A stretch of DNA of 64,000 bases from Acinetobacter haemolyticus (GCF_900406815.1 NZ_OVCN01000003.1:149513-213512); one strand, 5' to 3'; counted from the stretch's first letter, positions 47,892-56,752 are shown. Program-made: numbers and translations. Notes: generated by a model not told the origin, from the sequence alone.

Positions 47892-48182
47892 TTATTCATT
47901 GTGCATTTCAGTAATTTCAATTTGGTCTTCGTCTTTTAAGGCGAATAAGTTAGCTTGGCGTTTAATCGTGGATAGGCTGTCCATGGCTGAACTACATGCA
48001 AAGCCATAACGTACTCGTACTCGTTCTGATGCAGCAGATAACCCATCTTCAGCCAACTTTAAAAACTGTATTGCTGGATATGAATGTCCTTTAGCTAGAT
48101 ATTCATAAATCACCGTGGATGGAGAGTAATATTGAATCAGCTCGCCATTCGGCCATTTCACGGTAAAATTCACGCTAGGCAT
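47892..48182 (-). CDS. nitG: NitG: MSMEG_0570-type small nitrogen-starvation protein
   Basis: A 96-residue protein (MPSVNFTVKWPNGELIQYYS) of the family always found with the radical SAM and AIR-synthase-like genes of this cluster. Function unknown. It overlaps nitF by 8 bp. Confidence 0.82.
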   Translation of the reverse strand: MPSVNFTVKWPNGELIQYYSPSTVIYEYLAKGHSYPAIQFLKLAEDGLSAASERVRVRYGFACSSAMDSLSTIKRQANLFALKDEDQIEITEMHNE

Positions 48183-49224
48183 ATGCTGCCTCCTTCTCTA
48201 TCGGCTCAATCGGATCCGACTGAGCCTTTAACTTTTTTAAAATTTCAGCATAGTTAAAACCAGTAAATGTTTGCTGATGAAAATCCCAAAATTGAGCATT
48301 TTGCTTCTGATCATGCACATAAACTTTTCCACTGGCATTACTTTCACCAATCACTGCACAGCAGATACCCTGACTGTCAAATAATTCAATGATTTCTTCG
48401 CATTCGCCTTCATCAGCTGTCAGCAAAAAACCATAACTAGGAAAGATTTGCAGCCACGTCTGCCAGTCCACATTTTGTGGTTTTGGAATTTTTTGAAGGT
48501 CTATGTCTGCGCCACTTTGCGTTGCCTCAAGTAGCATGAGCAGGCTGCCTAAAATGCCTGCATTACTAATGTCGCGTGCGGCATATACGATTCCTTGTTG
48601 TGCAAGTTGCGGCATTACTGAGAGCTGTGCTTGCAAAATACGTCCCGATACACGTTCAAAGCATTTCCAATAGACAGTGTTAGGATGAAATTGACCTTGT
48701 AGATTTAAAGCAATCAAAATCTTTTGCTGTGGTTTAACATGCAAAACCGACAATAATTTCTGTGCTGTTCCTTGAATGGCAACGGATAAAGCAGGCTGAT
48801 AACTTTCAGCGATATTGCTATGCCCACCAATCAATGCAACATCATAAGCAGTACAAGCATCTTGCATGCCTTGCATTAATAATTGAGCATGCCCAACATT
48901 TGTATGCCAAAAGCTATTTACAACAGATAATGCACGACCACCCATTGCTGCAATGTCACTGATATTGGCCATGACTGCAGACCAACCCGCAAAATAAGGA
49001 TGATTAGCAACAAAACCAGGCAACATCCCTTCACACGCATGTAAAATATATTGTCCTTGGACAGCAACAGCGGCAGTATCATCTCCAGGATAAGCGTATA
49101 AAGCTTGCAGAGAATTCACTTTATCCAGATTTGGGATCATTACACTTTTAGCAATCACCTGTTTTGATTGCATAGCTGGAGTTTGTCTCAAATATTCAAG
49201 AAGTTGATTGAGTGACATCATCAT
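48175..49224 (-). CDS. nitF: NitF: Sll0787-type AIR synthase-like (PurM superfamily) protein
   Basis: A 349-residue protein with the PurM/SelD/HypE layout: an Asp-rich ATP site in YAYPGDDTAAVAVQ, VMANISDIAAMGG and IGGHSN. PurM-like enzymes activate amides or carbonyls with ATP, so an ATP-driven dehydration or cyclisation is possible here. It overlaps nitE by 4 bp. Confidence 0.85.
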   Translation of the reverse strand: MMMSLNQLLEYLRQTPAMQSKQVIAKSVMIPNLDKVNSLQALYAYPGDDTAAVAVQGQYILHACEGMLPGFVANHPYFAGWSAVMANISDIAAMGGRALSVVNSFWHTNVGHAQLLMQGMQDACTAYDVALIGGHSNIAESYQPALSVAIQGTAQKLLSVLHVKPQQKILIALNLQGQFHPNTVYWKCFERVSGRILQAQLSVMPQLAQQGIVYAARDISNAGILGSLLMLLEATQSGADIDLQKIPKPQNVDWQTWLQIFPSYGFLLTADEGECEEIIELFDSQGICCAVIGESNASGKVYVHDQKQNAQFWDFHQQTFTGFNYAEILKKLKAQSDPIEPIEKEAAYA

Positions 49225-49802
49225 TCCACCTCTTTTTGCATATAAGCCTGCATGACCACATGCTGTAGCGGATAATGTTCAATTTGAGCTTGCATCATCA
49301 TATGTGGAATTTCAGCAACCATTAATTCACAGACACTGTTCCAACATAATTTCTGAAAATAACGCTCATTTTGTTGCTGTACAGTCGCTAAGAATGTTTG
49401 ACATCCTAGATTTTTTGCCGTCGACACTGCTGCATTAATCAGCGCTTTACCAATAGCATGATGATGGCGGTATAATGGCTCTACACATAAACGCCCACCC
49501 CACCATGTATTTGCTCCATCCGGGAAGATCCGCACTGCACCTATGACATGATCATGCTCACCAAACATTTGCCCAATCGCAACAATACCTAGAGCTTTAA
49601 AGTCATATTCATCACGGTCTTCTTTTAGAATCTTTTGTTCATCGCGAAAAGTTGCCTCTCGCAGGCGATAATATTGACGACGTTCCCAGTCTTCAGTGAC
49701 CACCTTGATAACAATGTCATCTGTGACAAACTGTTTAAGGTCTTCATTTAATTCTATTAACCATGGATAACCAGAAAGTTGCATACTGTTTCTCCTACTC
49801 AT
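49221..49802 (-). CDS. nitE: NitE: MSMEG_0567/Sll0786-type GNAT acetyltransferase-like protein
   Basis: A 193-residue GNAT-fold protein. The acyl-CoA loop region is RLCVEPLYRHHHAIGKALINAA, a variant of the usual R/QxxGxG/A. It overlaps nitD by 8 bp, implying coupled translation. Substrate unknown. Confidence 0.83.
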   Translation of the reverse strand: MSRRNSMQLSGYPWLIELNEDLKQFVTDDIVIKVVTEDWERRQYYRLREATFRDEQKILKEDRDEYDFKALGIVAIGQMFGEHDHVIGAVRIFPDGANTWWGGRLCVEPLYRHHHAIGKALINAAVSTAKNLGCQTFLATVQQQNERYFQKLCWNSVCELMVAEIPHMMMQAQIEHYPLQHVVMQAYMQKEVE

Positions 49803-50880
49803 AAGCTTTCAGTGAAGAACATGCTCCACATTTGGCACAACCCGCTTGAGTGTCTTCCGAGTTAAGCCCATGTAGACGGAGTTGCTCACCAATTTTTGGA
49901 TAGAGTGCCTGCATAAAGGCTTGCTCAGGTTTTGAATGATGTTCAAGTGCTGTTCCCTGAATTGGTACAAATGGCACTACAAACGGATAAACGCCCATCT
50001 CGGTCAAGTTGGCAGTCATTTCAATGATTTCTTTTTCTGTATCGCCTAGCCCAGCTAAGATATAGGTACTTACTTGCCCCCGACCAAATACCTCAACTGC
50101 CGCCTTAAATGCTGCAAAATATGTATTAATTGAAACTTCTGCTTTACCCGGCATAATTTTATGACGTACCCGATCACTCACCGCTTCAAGATGCATACCA
50201 ATTGACACCGCACCTGCATCTTTTAACTTTTGAAACCATGCAAAATCATCGGGTGGCTCACATTGCACCTGTATAGGTAACTTCACTTCAGCACATATTG
50301 CTTTTACACTGTCATATAAAATCTCTGCTCCACGGTCTGGAGTATTAGGTGTGCCAGTGGTAATGACCATTTGCTGTACACCATCGAGTTCCACAGCTGC
50401 TTTTGCAACTTCTGCGAGCTGTTCAGGACGTTTCCGAATTAAAGTACGACCACTTTTTAAAGATTGGTCAATCGAACAAAATTGACAAGCCGTAGCTTTA
50501 TCATTCATACGAATGCAATGTTGTAATACTGTTGTTGCCAAGACATCGTGGCTATGCAAAGTTGCAATTTGCTCATATGGAATACCTTCGTCTGTAGTTA
50601 AGTCATAAAACTTTGGACGAGATGGGGCTGTTAATGTTGCTACAGGAATCCGGTTTTTAAATACGATCACTTGGTCAGAATCTGGATCAGCTTTGGCACT
50701 GTATGGAGACTCTTGTGCAGCTAGATTCAACACTGGAATCATCATCGTCTGCCCATCTAGGCTGAGTGCCTTATGATCACTTGGCCCTGCACCGCCTTTA
50801 CGAGATAGACCAAATTCACCATCCCATTTCAGACCGTTACATTGCAAATCAGTCAAAAGTTGTATTGCAGACATACTCAC
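49795..50880 (-). CDS. nitD: NitD: MSMEG_0568-type radical SAM enzyme
   Basis: 361 residues. Putative cluster cysteines are C122, C132 and C135 in CIRMNDKATACQFCSI, a CX9CX2C spacing instead of CX3CX2C. A second set, C348, C351 and C354 (CAKCGAC), lies at the very C-terminus and could hold an auxiliary cluster. The TIM-barrel core includes MVITTGTPNTPDRGAEIL and STYILAGLGDTEKEI. Probably the chemistry-defining enzyme of the cluster. Confidence 0.88.
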   Translation of the reverse strand: MSMSAIQLLTDLQCNGLKWDGEFGLSRKGGAGPSDHKALSLDGQTMMIPVLNLAAQESPYSAKADPDSDQVIVFKNRIPVATLTAPSRPKFYDLTTDEGIPYEQIATLHSHDVLATTVLQHCIRMNDKATACQFCSIDQSLKSGRTLIRKRPEQLAEVAKAAVELDGVQQMVITTGTPNTPDRGAEILYDSVKAICAEVKLPIQVQCEPPDDFAWFQKLKDAGAVSIGMHLEAVSDRVRHKIMPGKAEVSINTYFAAFKAAVEVFGRGQVSTYILAGLGDTEKEIIEMTANLTEMGVYPFVVPFVPIQGTALEHHSKPEQAFMQALYPKIGEQLRLHGLNSEDTQAGCAKCGACSSLKAYE

Positions 50881-50909
50881 CCCTCTCTATAGAATTGGTT
50901 TAATAAGGC

Positions 50910-51902
50910 TTAAACCTGCTCTTCCGTAAATCTGGAAATCTTTTCAAGATTTGTTAAATCCAAGGATTCGACTTTAAGTTCATGTAGTACCTGTGTCGGA
51001 CGACGATCAATCAATAAACTTAATAATTCTGGACGGCTATAATGACCAACCGAATCCATCATGCGTTTACGTTTATCAATTAATGAAAAGTCTAAGTCAG
51101 CGATACAATAACCTTCACCCTGAGTAACAGGTTCGGCTAGAAATTTCCCTTCAGGCAATACAATAGCAGTGAAGCATCCACCTGAAATTGGACCAATTTC
51201 ACAACCAGTGTCTTTCATAATTTGTTGTTGTTGCTCAGGATGTAGCCATGCCGTCGCATTAACTACGAAACAACCTGACTCCAAAGCATGGTGCTGAATA
51301 GTGGCACTGATCTGATCAGCGAACACCTGTCCGACTAATGAACCAGGGAACATGGCAGCATGAATCTGTTCTCCATCTGCCATTAAGGCAAAACGTGCCA
51401 AAGGGTTATAATGCTCCCAGCATGCCAGTGACCCAATACGCCCGACAGCAGAATCAATCGCACGCAACCCACTGCCATCGCCTTGTCCCCACACCATACG
51501 TTCATGATAAGTTGGGGTAATTTTTCGACGATGCTGAATAATCGAGCCATCAGCATCAAATAACAGCTGTGCGTTGTAGATTGTTCCACCCGCGCGCTCA
51601 TTAATCCCAATAGAAACCACCATTTTTGCTTCAGCACAGGCTTGACCAATCGCAAAGGTTGCTTCAGAAGGGACAACCACAGATTCATTGAGAAGCTTTA
51701 AATGTTCCTTACCCATTGCAAACGGTGGTTGTACAAAAGAAAAGTAAGGGTAATAAGGCACTACCGTTTCAGGAAAAACAGCAAACTGTACGCCTTGTTT
51801 ACCTAGCTCTAAAATCGTATTACAGATTTTTTGTACGGTTTCCTTTTGGCTATAAAGCACTGGACTACACTGTACTGCTGCTGCTTTTACAATCTGATTC
51901 AT
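50910..51902 (-). CDS. nitC: NitC: Nit6803-type nitrilase
   Basis: A 330-residue nitrilase with the catalytic triad E45 ([11 protein letters not shown]), K127 ([20 protein letters not shown]) and C161 ([15 protein letters not shown]). The homologous NitC of the Pseudomonas Nit1C cluster is required for growth on cyanide. The clustered accessory enzymes make another or an additional nitrile substrate possible. Confidence 0.92.
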   Translation of the reverse strand: MNQIVKAAAVQCSPVLYSQKETVQKICNTILELGKQGVQFAVFPETVVPYYPYFSFVQPPFAMGKEHLKLLNESVVVPSEATFAIGQACAEAKMVVSIGINERAGGTIYNAQLLFDADGSIIQHRRKITPTYHERMVWGQGDGSGLRAIDSAVGRIGSLACWEHYNPLARFALMADGEQIHAAMFPGSLVGQVFADQISATIQHHALESGCFVVNATAWLHPEQQQQIMKDTGCEIGPISGGCFTAIVLPEGKFLAEPVTQGEGYCIADLDFSLIDKRKRMMDSVGHYSRPELLSLLIDRRPTQVLHELKVESLDLTNLEKISRFTEEQV

Positions 51903-51926
51903 GTCTTATTCCCCTTTCTTAAATCT

Positions 51927-52409
51927 TTAAACAGTCCAAGTATCAATGATCAGTGCATTGTCACGACGCATCAGTAATTTCAAGTCCATTACATCTAAAG
52001 GATTGATTGGACGAATCCCTGGCATTAATGCTTTTTCGGTTTGACCATATAGCGCTTGTAATGCGAATCGGCAGGCATAAACTTCACCACCTTCTTCCAT
52101 AAAGGCTTTAAGCTGATTATTGACCGCCAAATGTCCAGGAAAAGCTTCAGCACCTAAAGTTGGGAAACCACGTTGTACCCCCAACTGAACACCTGGACCG
52201 TAGAGCAAAATTTTGGTTTCAAAACCTTTGCGTAATAATCGTTTTGCTTGTAAGACATTAACCAAGCCAATAGAACCTTCAAAGGCAACGGTGTGGAAAG
52301 TCACCAATGCTTTTTCACCCGGCTGAGCTTTTACATCCTCAAATACTTTTTCTTCATAATCGACAAGAAAATCACCATCTTTGTATTGTTCAATATCTAC
52401 TTTAGGCAT
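51927..52409 (-). CDS. nitB: NitB: MSMEG_0572/Sll0783-type nitrogen-starvation protein
   Basis: 160 residues, with an alpha/beta pattern similar to the DsrE-like fold ([45 protein letters not shown]). First gene of the operon, preceded by GAGGAACGGCT and a sigma-54 promoter at 52469-52485. Function unknown. Confidence 0.85.
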   Translation of the reverse strand: MPKVDIEQYKDGDFLVDYEEKVFEDVKAQPGEKALVTFHTVAFEGSIGLVNVLQAKRLLRKGFETKILLYGPGVQLGVQRGFPTLGAEAFPGHLAVNNQLKAFMEEGGEVYACRFALQALYGQTEKALMPGIRPINPLDVMDLKLLMRRDNALIIDTWTV

Positions 52410-52468
52410 AGCCGTTCCTCATATCTACGGTTTCGATTCAACCAACTGTTTTGGTCTATCCGTGTTAT

Positions 52469-52485
52469 TGCGAGAGCTGTGCCAA
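52469..52485 (-). promoter_or_regulatory. Sigma-54 promoter of the nitB-H operon
   Basis: TTGGCACAGCTCTCGCA on the minus strand: a perfect -24 TTGGCAC, a -12 TCGCA with one change from TTGCA, and exact GG-N10-GC spacing. The start near 52457 gives a 48-nt leader to nitB. The divergent neighbour is a sigma-54 activator. Confidence 0.85.
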
Positions 52486-52592
52486 GATCTATTTTCTGGT
52501 AGGAATTAATTTTTATGTCATTGAAATATAATAATTAATATTTTCAAAACTGCTCTTTTAGATGATAAATATAGTGCTGGAAGGTTATGATT

Positions 52593-52640
52593 TTTCGTAG
52601 TATTATGAAATTTCATAACCTATTCTATGAAATTTCGTAG
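52593..52640. promoter_or_regulatory. Enhancer-like palindromes for NitA
   Basis: TTATGAAATTTCATAA (52603-52618) is a perfect 16-bp palindrome. CTATGAAATTTCGTAG (52625-52640) is the same palindrome with one change, and a half-site TTTCGTAG lies at 52593-52600. Palindrome centres are 22 bp apart, and they sit about 145-185 bp upstream of the predicted nitB start, the usual place for sigma-54 enhancers. The second overlaps the first possible nitA start codon. Confidence 0.8.
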
Positions 52641-54552
52641 CATGAATAATACCGACTTCATTTCCGATTGGGTTACTACTGAGAATTCAATTCGTCCACT
52701 TGCATTTGAACACACCTCTCAAGCCTTACTCGTTTTAGACCCACATCAAAATCAGTTTATTGATGTAAATATTAGTGCTACGAAATTACTCCGCTATGAA
52801 CGCCATGAGCTGATTCAAAAAACTATCACCTCTATTTTTGGTCATTTTAGTCAACTCCCAGACTTAGTGGCATTTACAGAAGAAACACTAGCTAAAGGCT
52901 ATGCATGGAATAATGAGCTATATGCTTTTGATAAAAATGGAGAAAAAATTCAATTCGATGTCAGCTCTGTTTCAATCCCATATAAGAATAAGACTCTGCT
53001 CATTTGGTCCTTAGTCGATGTCAAAGACTTAGAGCTACGTCAACTGAATAAAAATGCAGATAAAGTCATTCGTGCAGGGCTTAAAGAATGGCAAGCTCTA
53101 CAAGAACTTTTTATTGATTCTGACACTGGCAAGCATTTGCTGCTAAGCTCAGTAGGTGATGGAATTTATAGTATCGATAAACAAGGATTATGTACCTTTA
53201 TAAATCCCGTTGGCGCGAGAATGCTAGGATTAAAACCAGAAGATGTGCTTAGTAAAAATATCCATAAAATACACCACCATACTCATGAGAATGGTACGCA
53301 CTATCCTGTCGAGGAATGCCCAATCTACGCAGCTGTACACGATGGTGTAGTACATGAAGGAATACAAGAGATTTTCTGGCGACGTGATGGCAGTTTTTTT
53401 CCTGTGGAATTTACAAGTACACCAATCATCCGTGAAAGCGAGATCATTGGTGCAGTTGTAGTCTTTAGAGATATCAGCGAACGCTTAAATACAGAAAAAC
53501 AACTCACCCATGCTCTTAACGAACTACAAGACTTAAAAAGTCGACTAGAACAACAAAATGAATATTTACAGGAAGAGATACTACAAGAGAATCAATATCA
53601 TGAAATTGTGGGAAATAGTGCCTCAATTTTACAAATCATTGAAAAAATTAAAGTAGTTGCTTCTACTGATGCCAATGTCATGATTTATGGCGAATCTGGT
53701 ACAGGAAAGGAACTGATTGCACGTGCAATCCATCAATCTAGTCATCGTAAACAACAACCTCTTATACGTGTTAACTGTGCAGCCATCCCCTCAGAACTAT
53801 TTGAAAGTGAATTTTTCGGGCATGTTAAAGGCGCATTTACGGGAGCAGTGCGTGATCGAGCGGGGCGATTTGAACTTGCAGATCAAGGAACATTGTTTCT
53901 AGATGAAATTGGTGAAATCCCACTAGAATTACAAAGTAAATTATTAAGAGTATTACAAGAAGGAACATTTGAACGAATTGGTGAAGAAAAAACTCGCCAC
54001 GTTGATGTCAGGATTATTGCAGCGACTAATCGTAATCTCAGAGAAGAAGTTAAGCTCAAAAATTTCCGTGAAGACTTATACTTCCGCTTGAATGTATTCC
54101 CGATTCACTCACCCGCCTTACGAGATAGAAAAGAAGATATTCCTCTATTAGTTTCACACTTTACCAAGCTGATCAGTGAAAATCGTAAAGTGCCTTATTT
54201 ACCTTTTTCACAAAAACACATCCTCGAACTGCAACACTATGACTGGCCGGGTAATATTCGAGAATTACAAAATGTGTTGGAGCGAGCATTGATTACTGCC
54301 AAACATGGCGCTGTTTCATTTAAATATTTACTGGAACAAGAATCCTCTCAGACTATGCAGCACAATCACGCTACAGCAATTGAGCAAGTCCTATCGATAC
54401 AACAGCTTAAACAGTTAGAAACTGAAAATCTTCAACTGGCAATCAAACAATGTGAAGGTAAAATTTTTGGTGATGAGGGTGCAGCTAAGCTTTTAGGGAT
54501 TAATCCAACGACACTGATTTCAAAATTAAAAAAATTAGGTATTAAATATTAA
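52627..54552 (+). CDS. nitA: NitA: PAS-containing sigma-54-dependent activator
   Basis: 641 residues. Two PAS-like domains (about 20-140 and 175-295) and a coiled coil (about 295-325) precede the AAA+ domain with Walker A GESGTGKE, the sigma-54 contact GAFTGA and Walker [11 protein letters not shown]-terminal Fis-type HTH ([20 protein letters not shown]) ends the protein. No ribosome site precedes ATG 52627, which lies inside an enhancer-like palindrome; ATG 52642 ([10 protein letters not shown]) may be the true start. Confidence 0.88.
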   Translation: MKFRSMNNTDFISDWVTTENSIRPLAFEHTSQALLVLDPHQNQFIDVNISATKLLRYERHELIQKTITSIFGHFSQLPDLVAFTEETLAKGYAWNNELYAFDKNGEKIQFDVSSVSIPYKNKTLLIWSLVDVKDLELRQLNKNADKVIRAGLKEWQALQELFIDSDTGKHLLLSSVGDGIYSIDKQGLCTFINPVGARMLGLKPEDVLSKNIHKIHHHTHENGTHYPVEECPIYAAVHDGVVHEGIQEIFWRRDGSFFPVEFTSTPIIRESEIIGAVVVFRDISERLNTEKQLTHALNELQDLKSRLEQQNEYLQEEILQENQYHEIVGNSASILQIIEKIKVVASTDANVMIYGESGTGKELIARAIHQSSHRKQQPLIRVNCAAIPSELFESEFFGHVKGAFTGAVRDRAGRFELADQGTLFLDEIGEIPLELQSKLLRVLQEGTFERIGEEKTRHVDVRIIAATNRNLREEVKLKNFREDLYFRLNVFPIHSPALRDRKEDIPLLVSHFTKLISENRKVPYLPFSQKHILELQHYDWPGNIRELQNVLERALITAKHGAVSFKYLLEQESSQTMQHNHATAIEQVLSIQQLKQLETENLQLAIKQCEGKIFGDEGAAKLLGINPTTLISKLKKLGIKY

Positions 54553-54603
54553 TGGATATTCAATACCTTACCAACAAATGAATAATCACATTGGGATAAA
54601 GCA

Positions 54604-55563
54604 ATGGAAATCAATAGAATTGGTGATATTTCTGCTTTTGTAGCTTCAGTCAGATATGGCAGTTATACTCTTGCAGCGAAACATTTAGGTTTATCACGAT
54701 CTGCTATTGGTAAAAGTATTGTTCGTTTAGAAGAACAAATGAAAGTGCGACTATTAAATCGAACGACACGAAGCTTAAGCTTGACTGATGAGGGGCAAAT
54801 TCTCTTTGATTATTGCCAGCAGATTTTAGAAGGTTTAGAAGGTTTAGAAGGTTTAGAAGGTTTAGAAGAAGTTGATCATGTAATGGCTTCACGTCGCCTT
54901 GAACCGATTGGTACTTTAAAAATTACAGCTCCTCACTCACTTGGAAATCGATATATTTTACCCATTTTAGACACCTTTCTAAAAAAATGGCCTGGATTAA
55001 AAGCAGACATTTCTTTTACAGATCGCTTTGTTGACATCATTGAAGAAGGCTTTGACATAGGTATTCGTGTTGGTGAACCCAAGGATGATTCTCGACTTTT
55101 AACACGGACCATCGCATGGCAAAAAATGCAGACATGTGCATCACCACAATATATTAAATTACATGGTTCCCCCCAAACTCCAGAAGATTTAGCAAAATTT
55201 GATACAATTTTTCTAAATGGTAGCAACAATCGTAGAAGCTGGAAATTCAAGACAGACTCGGGGATCTATGTTTTTGAAGGTCCTGAGAAGATGAAAATCG
55301 ATAGTTCAGATGCTATCTTGGCATCTGCAGTTTCAGGGTTTGGTATCATACAACTACCCACCTATATCACACAAGAAAGTATTGATCAGCTCCAACTTAT
55401 TCCTCTTCTTGAAAAATATACAGTTGAACCCGAGCCTATTCGCATTATTTATCCAAGCAAAAAACATTTGTCTCCAAGAATCAGAATGTTTATCGATTAC
55501 CTCGTTGAACAATGGACTGTATTGCCTCCTTGGGAAAGAATAGACTCAGGCACTAAAACTTGA
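54604..55563 (+). CDS. LysR-family regulator with a tandem Leu-Glu-Gly repeat in the linker
   Basis: 319 residues. The LysR winged helix (1-60: YTLAAKHLGLSRSAIGKSIVRLE, RLLNRTTRSLSL) is followed by the effector domain (about 105-305). The linker helix contains LEGLEGLEGLEG, encoded by four perfect 9-bp repeats. It lies 51 bp after nitA in the same direction; target genes unknown. The CrgA-like subfamily is likely. Confidence 0.85.
   Translation: MEINRIGDISAFVASVRYGSYTLAAKHLGLSRSAIGKSIVRLEEQMKVRLLNRTTRSLSLTDEGQILFDYCQQILEGLEGLEGLEGLEEVDHVMASRRLEPIGTLKITAPHSLGNRYILPILDTFLKKWPGLKADISFTDRFVDIIEEGFDIGIRVGEPKDDSRLLTRTIAWQKMQTCASPQYIKLHGSPQTPEDLAKFDTIFLNGSNNRRSWKFKTDSGIYVFEGPEKMKIDSSDAILASAVSGFGIIQLPTYITQESIDQLQLIPLLEKYTVEPEPIRIIYPSKKHLSPRIRMFIDYLVEQWTVLPPWERIDSGTKT
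54826..54870 (+). repeat. 9-bp tandem repeat inside the LysR gene
   Basis: TTAGAAGGT repeated four times perfectly (54826-54861) plus a fifth diverged unit TTAGAAGAA. Copy-number change would alter the protein by whole triplets Leu-Glu-Gly without a frameshift. Confidence 0.9.
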
Positions 55564-55590
55564 GTCTACAAAAAAATTTTGATTAATTAG

Positions 55591-55703
55591 GGCTTTGTTG
55601 CACAAAGATTTCATAACTATATGATTTTAAAAGTTTTGATTATTTCTTGATCCAAAATTAAATTTATTTAAATCAGATGCTTACATATTTATGCAACAAA
55701 GCC
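55591..55703. mobile_element. 113-bp MITE-like element with IS903-type ends
   Basis: GGCTTTGTTGCA at 55591-55602 and TGCAACAAAGCC at 55692-55703 are perfect inverted ends. The left end continues into CAAAG as in the IS at 39312, but there is no transposase in between. No 9-bp duplication seen. It interrupts the immunity gene fragment at 55704. Confidence 0.7.
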
Positions 55704-55857
55704 AGTCAGGAATATTCCTTTCCGTATAATAAACATTCCACATCTCTCTCTCCTTTAATATGCTTACGCACTCAGAATTTTTTATTTTGTCGAAAGCATA
55801 ACTACTATCATGCACTCCCAACGAAGACAAATATTGAATTAACTTACCTCTTGTCAT
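55681..55857 (-). pseudogene. Truncated immunity gene of the TNT toxin
   Basis: ATG at 55857 overlaps the end of the TNT fragment. It reads MTRGKLIQYLSSLGVHDSSY and later MWNVYYTERNIPD, then passes into the MITE-like element and stops. The pattern resembles small immunity proteins coded after TNT-domain toxins. Its C-terminal half is lost. Confidence 0.55.
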
Positions 55858-56056
55858 TACGAATTTCCTTTAAATATGGATTATTAGGATCTAAAAGTTC
55901 CTGAACAGATTTTGGCAACTTATACTGAGTTCCTTGGCCAGGTTGTCCAAACCATGGTAAGATTTTTGATTCAGCTGTAGGAGTAATAGGCTTTATAACT
56001 TCATATTGCCTATAAGGTTTATTTAATGAGCTAAAAGGTAATGCACGTTTTTCAAT
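55844..56056 (-). pseudogene. C-terminal fragment of a TNT-type (NAD glycohydrolase) toxin
   Basis: The frame has RALPFSSLNKPYRQYEVIKP then ILPWFGQPGQGTQYKLPKSV and LLDPNNPYLKEI, matching the conserved end of the TNT fold (APWFGQPGGGTQY). It has no start codon or N-terminal catalytic part and follows the stop of the upstream immunity gene in the same frame. A remnant of a displaced Rhs or VgrG toxin tip. Confidence 0.65.
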
Positions 56057-56329
56057 TCACATGGATTTATTCATTTTTCTTGCTTCATCAGCTACCCTAT
56101 AAAAAATTTCTGAAGCTATATCATCTAAAGGTTCAATTTCCCTTACTGTCTGTACCCCAATAATAATTTCAGATATTCGACTTTTATCAATATCCATATT
56201 TTTTTCAAAACTTATTAAATATTCAATTTGGTTATAAATAGATTTCAACACAATTAAATCTGGATATAAACCTATTAGATTCTCGCATTTTTCTAGTGCA
56301 ATATAAAATAGTTCTAGCCGTTTATTCAT
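56057..56329 (-). CDS. Tsi6-family immunity protein
   Basis: A 90-residue helical protein: MNKRLELFYIALEKCENLIG, YPDLIVLKSIYNQIEYLI, IIIGVQTVREIEPLDD. The arrangement of helices and the IxIGxxTVxEIEPLD stretch match Tsi6-type immunity proteins against Tse6 NADase toxins. It lies 3 bp after the toxin fragment it likely neutralises and appears intact. Confidence 0.65.
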   Translation of the reverse strand: MNKRLELFYIALEKCENLIGLYPDLIVLKSIYNQIEYLISFEKNMDIDKSRISEIIIGVQTVREIEPLDDIASEIFYRVADEARKMNKSM

Positions 56330-56332
56330 TAA

Positions 56333-56605
56333 TCACTTCACCTGTTTTAAATTTTCTTTGTTTGGAACAAAATACTGTGTACCACCACCTTTTGCTGGAT
56401 AAGGTTTATTCGGATCAGTCCATGTATCAACAATTTCTTTAGCTTTTGATTTAAGCACCTCTGTTTCCTTTACTGGAGCAAAAGTAATTGGCACTCTTCC
56501 TGCTGGGTTAATTCCTAAATGGTTTGCTGGAGTACCAACTGGTGCAAAATAATTGCCAATTCTACCATCTTTAATATGTTGCACATATTTTTCATCTATT
56601 TTCAA
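56333..56605 (-). CDS. Orphan polymorphic-toxin C-terminal domain (Tse6/toxin-46-like)
   Basis: A 90-residue stretch with a TTG start: YVQHIKDGRIGNYFAPVGTP, GRVPITFAP, then DTWTDPNKPYPAKGGGTQYF. The KGGGTQYF ending and the Tsi6-like partner suggest the NADase toxin type of Tse6. It lacks any N-terminal delivery domain, so it is a stored or stranded toxin tip rather than a complete effector. The TTG start may not be used. Confidence 0.55.
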   Translation of the reverse strand: MKIDEKYVQHIKDGRIGNYFAPVGTPANHLGINPAGRVPITFAPVKETEVLKSKAKEIVDTWTDPNKPYPAKGGGTQYFVPNKENLKQVK

Positions 56606-56661
56606 TATCGAATAAAAGCGTTAGTAAGTTCAACATCATTTTTAATTGGTTTAATATTCAC
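56602..56661 (-). pseudogene. Possible 5' scrap of a HigA-type antitoxin gene
   Basis: GTG at 56661 after GAGGAAATATCA gives NIKPIKNDVELTNAFIR then stops. The opening NIKPIK resembles HigA-type antitoxins. Too short to be sure. Confidence 0.25.
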
Positions 56662-56752
56662 TGATATTTCCTCATTCTTATAGTGTCCTCCAATTCCCAA
56701 TACCTAGAAACAGGAGGATAGACATCAATATAGCTATTCTAATTTACGAGTA

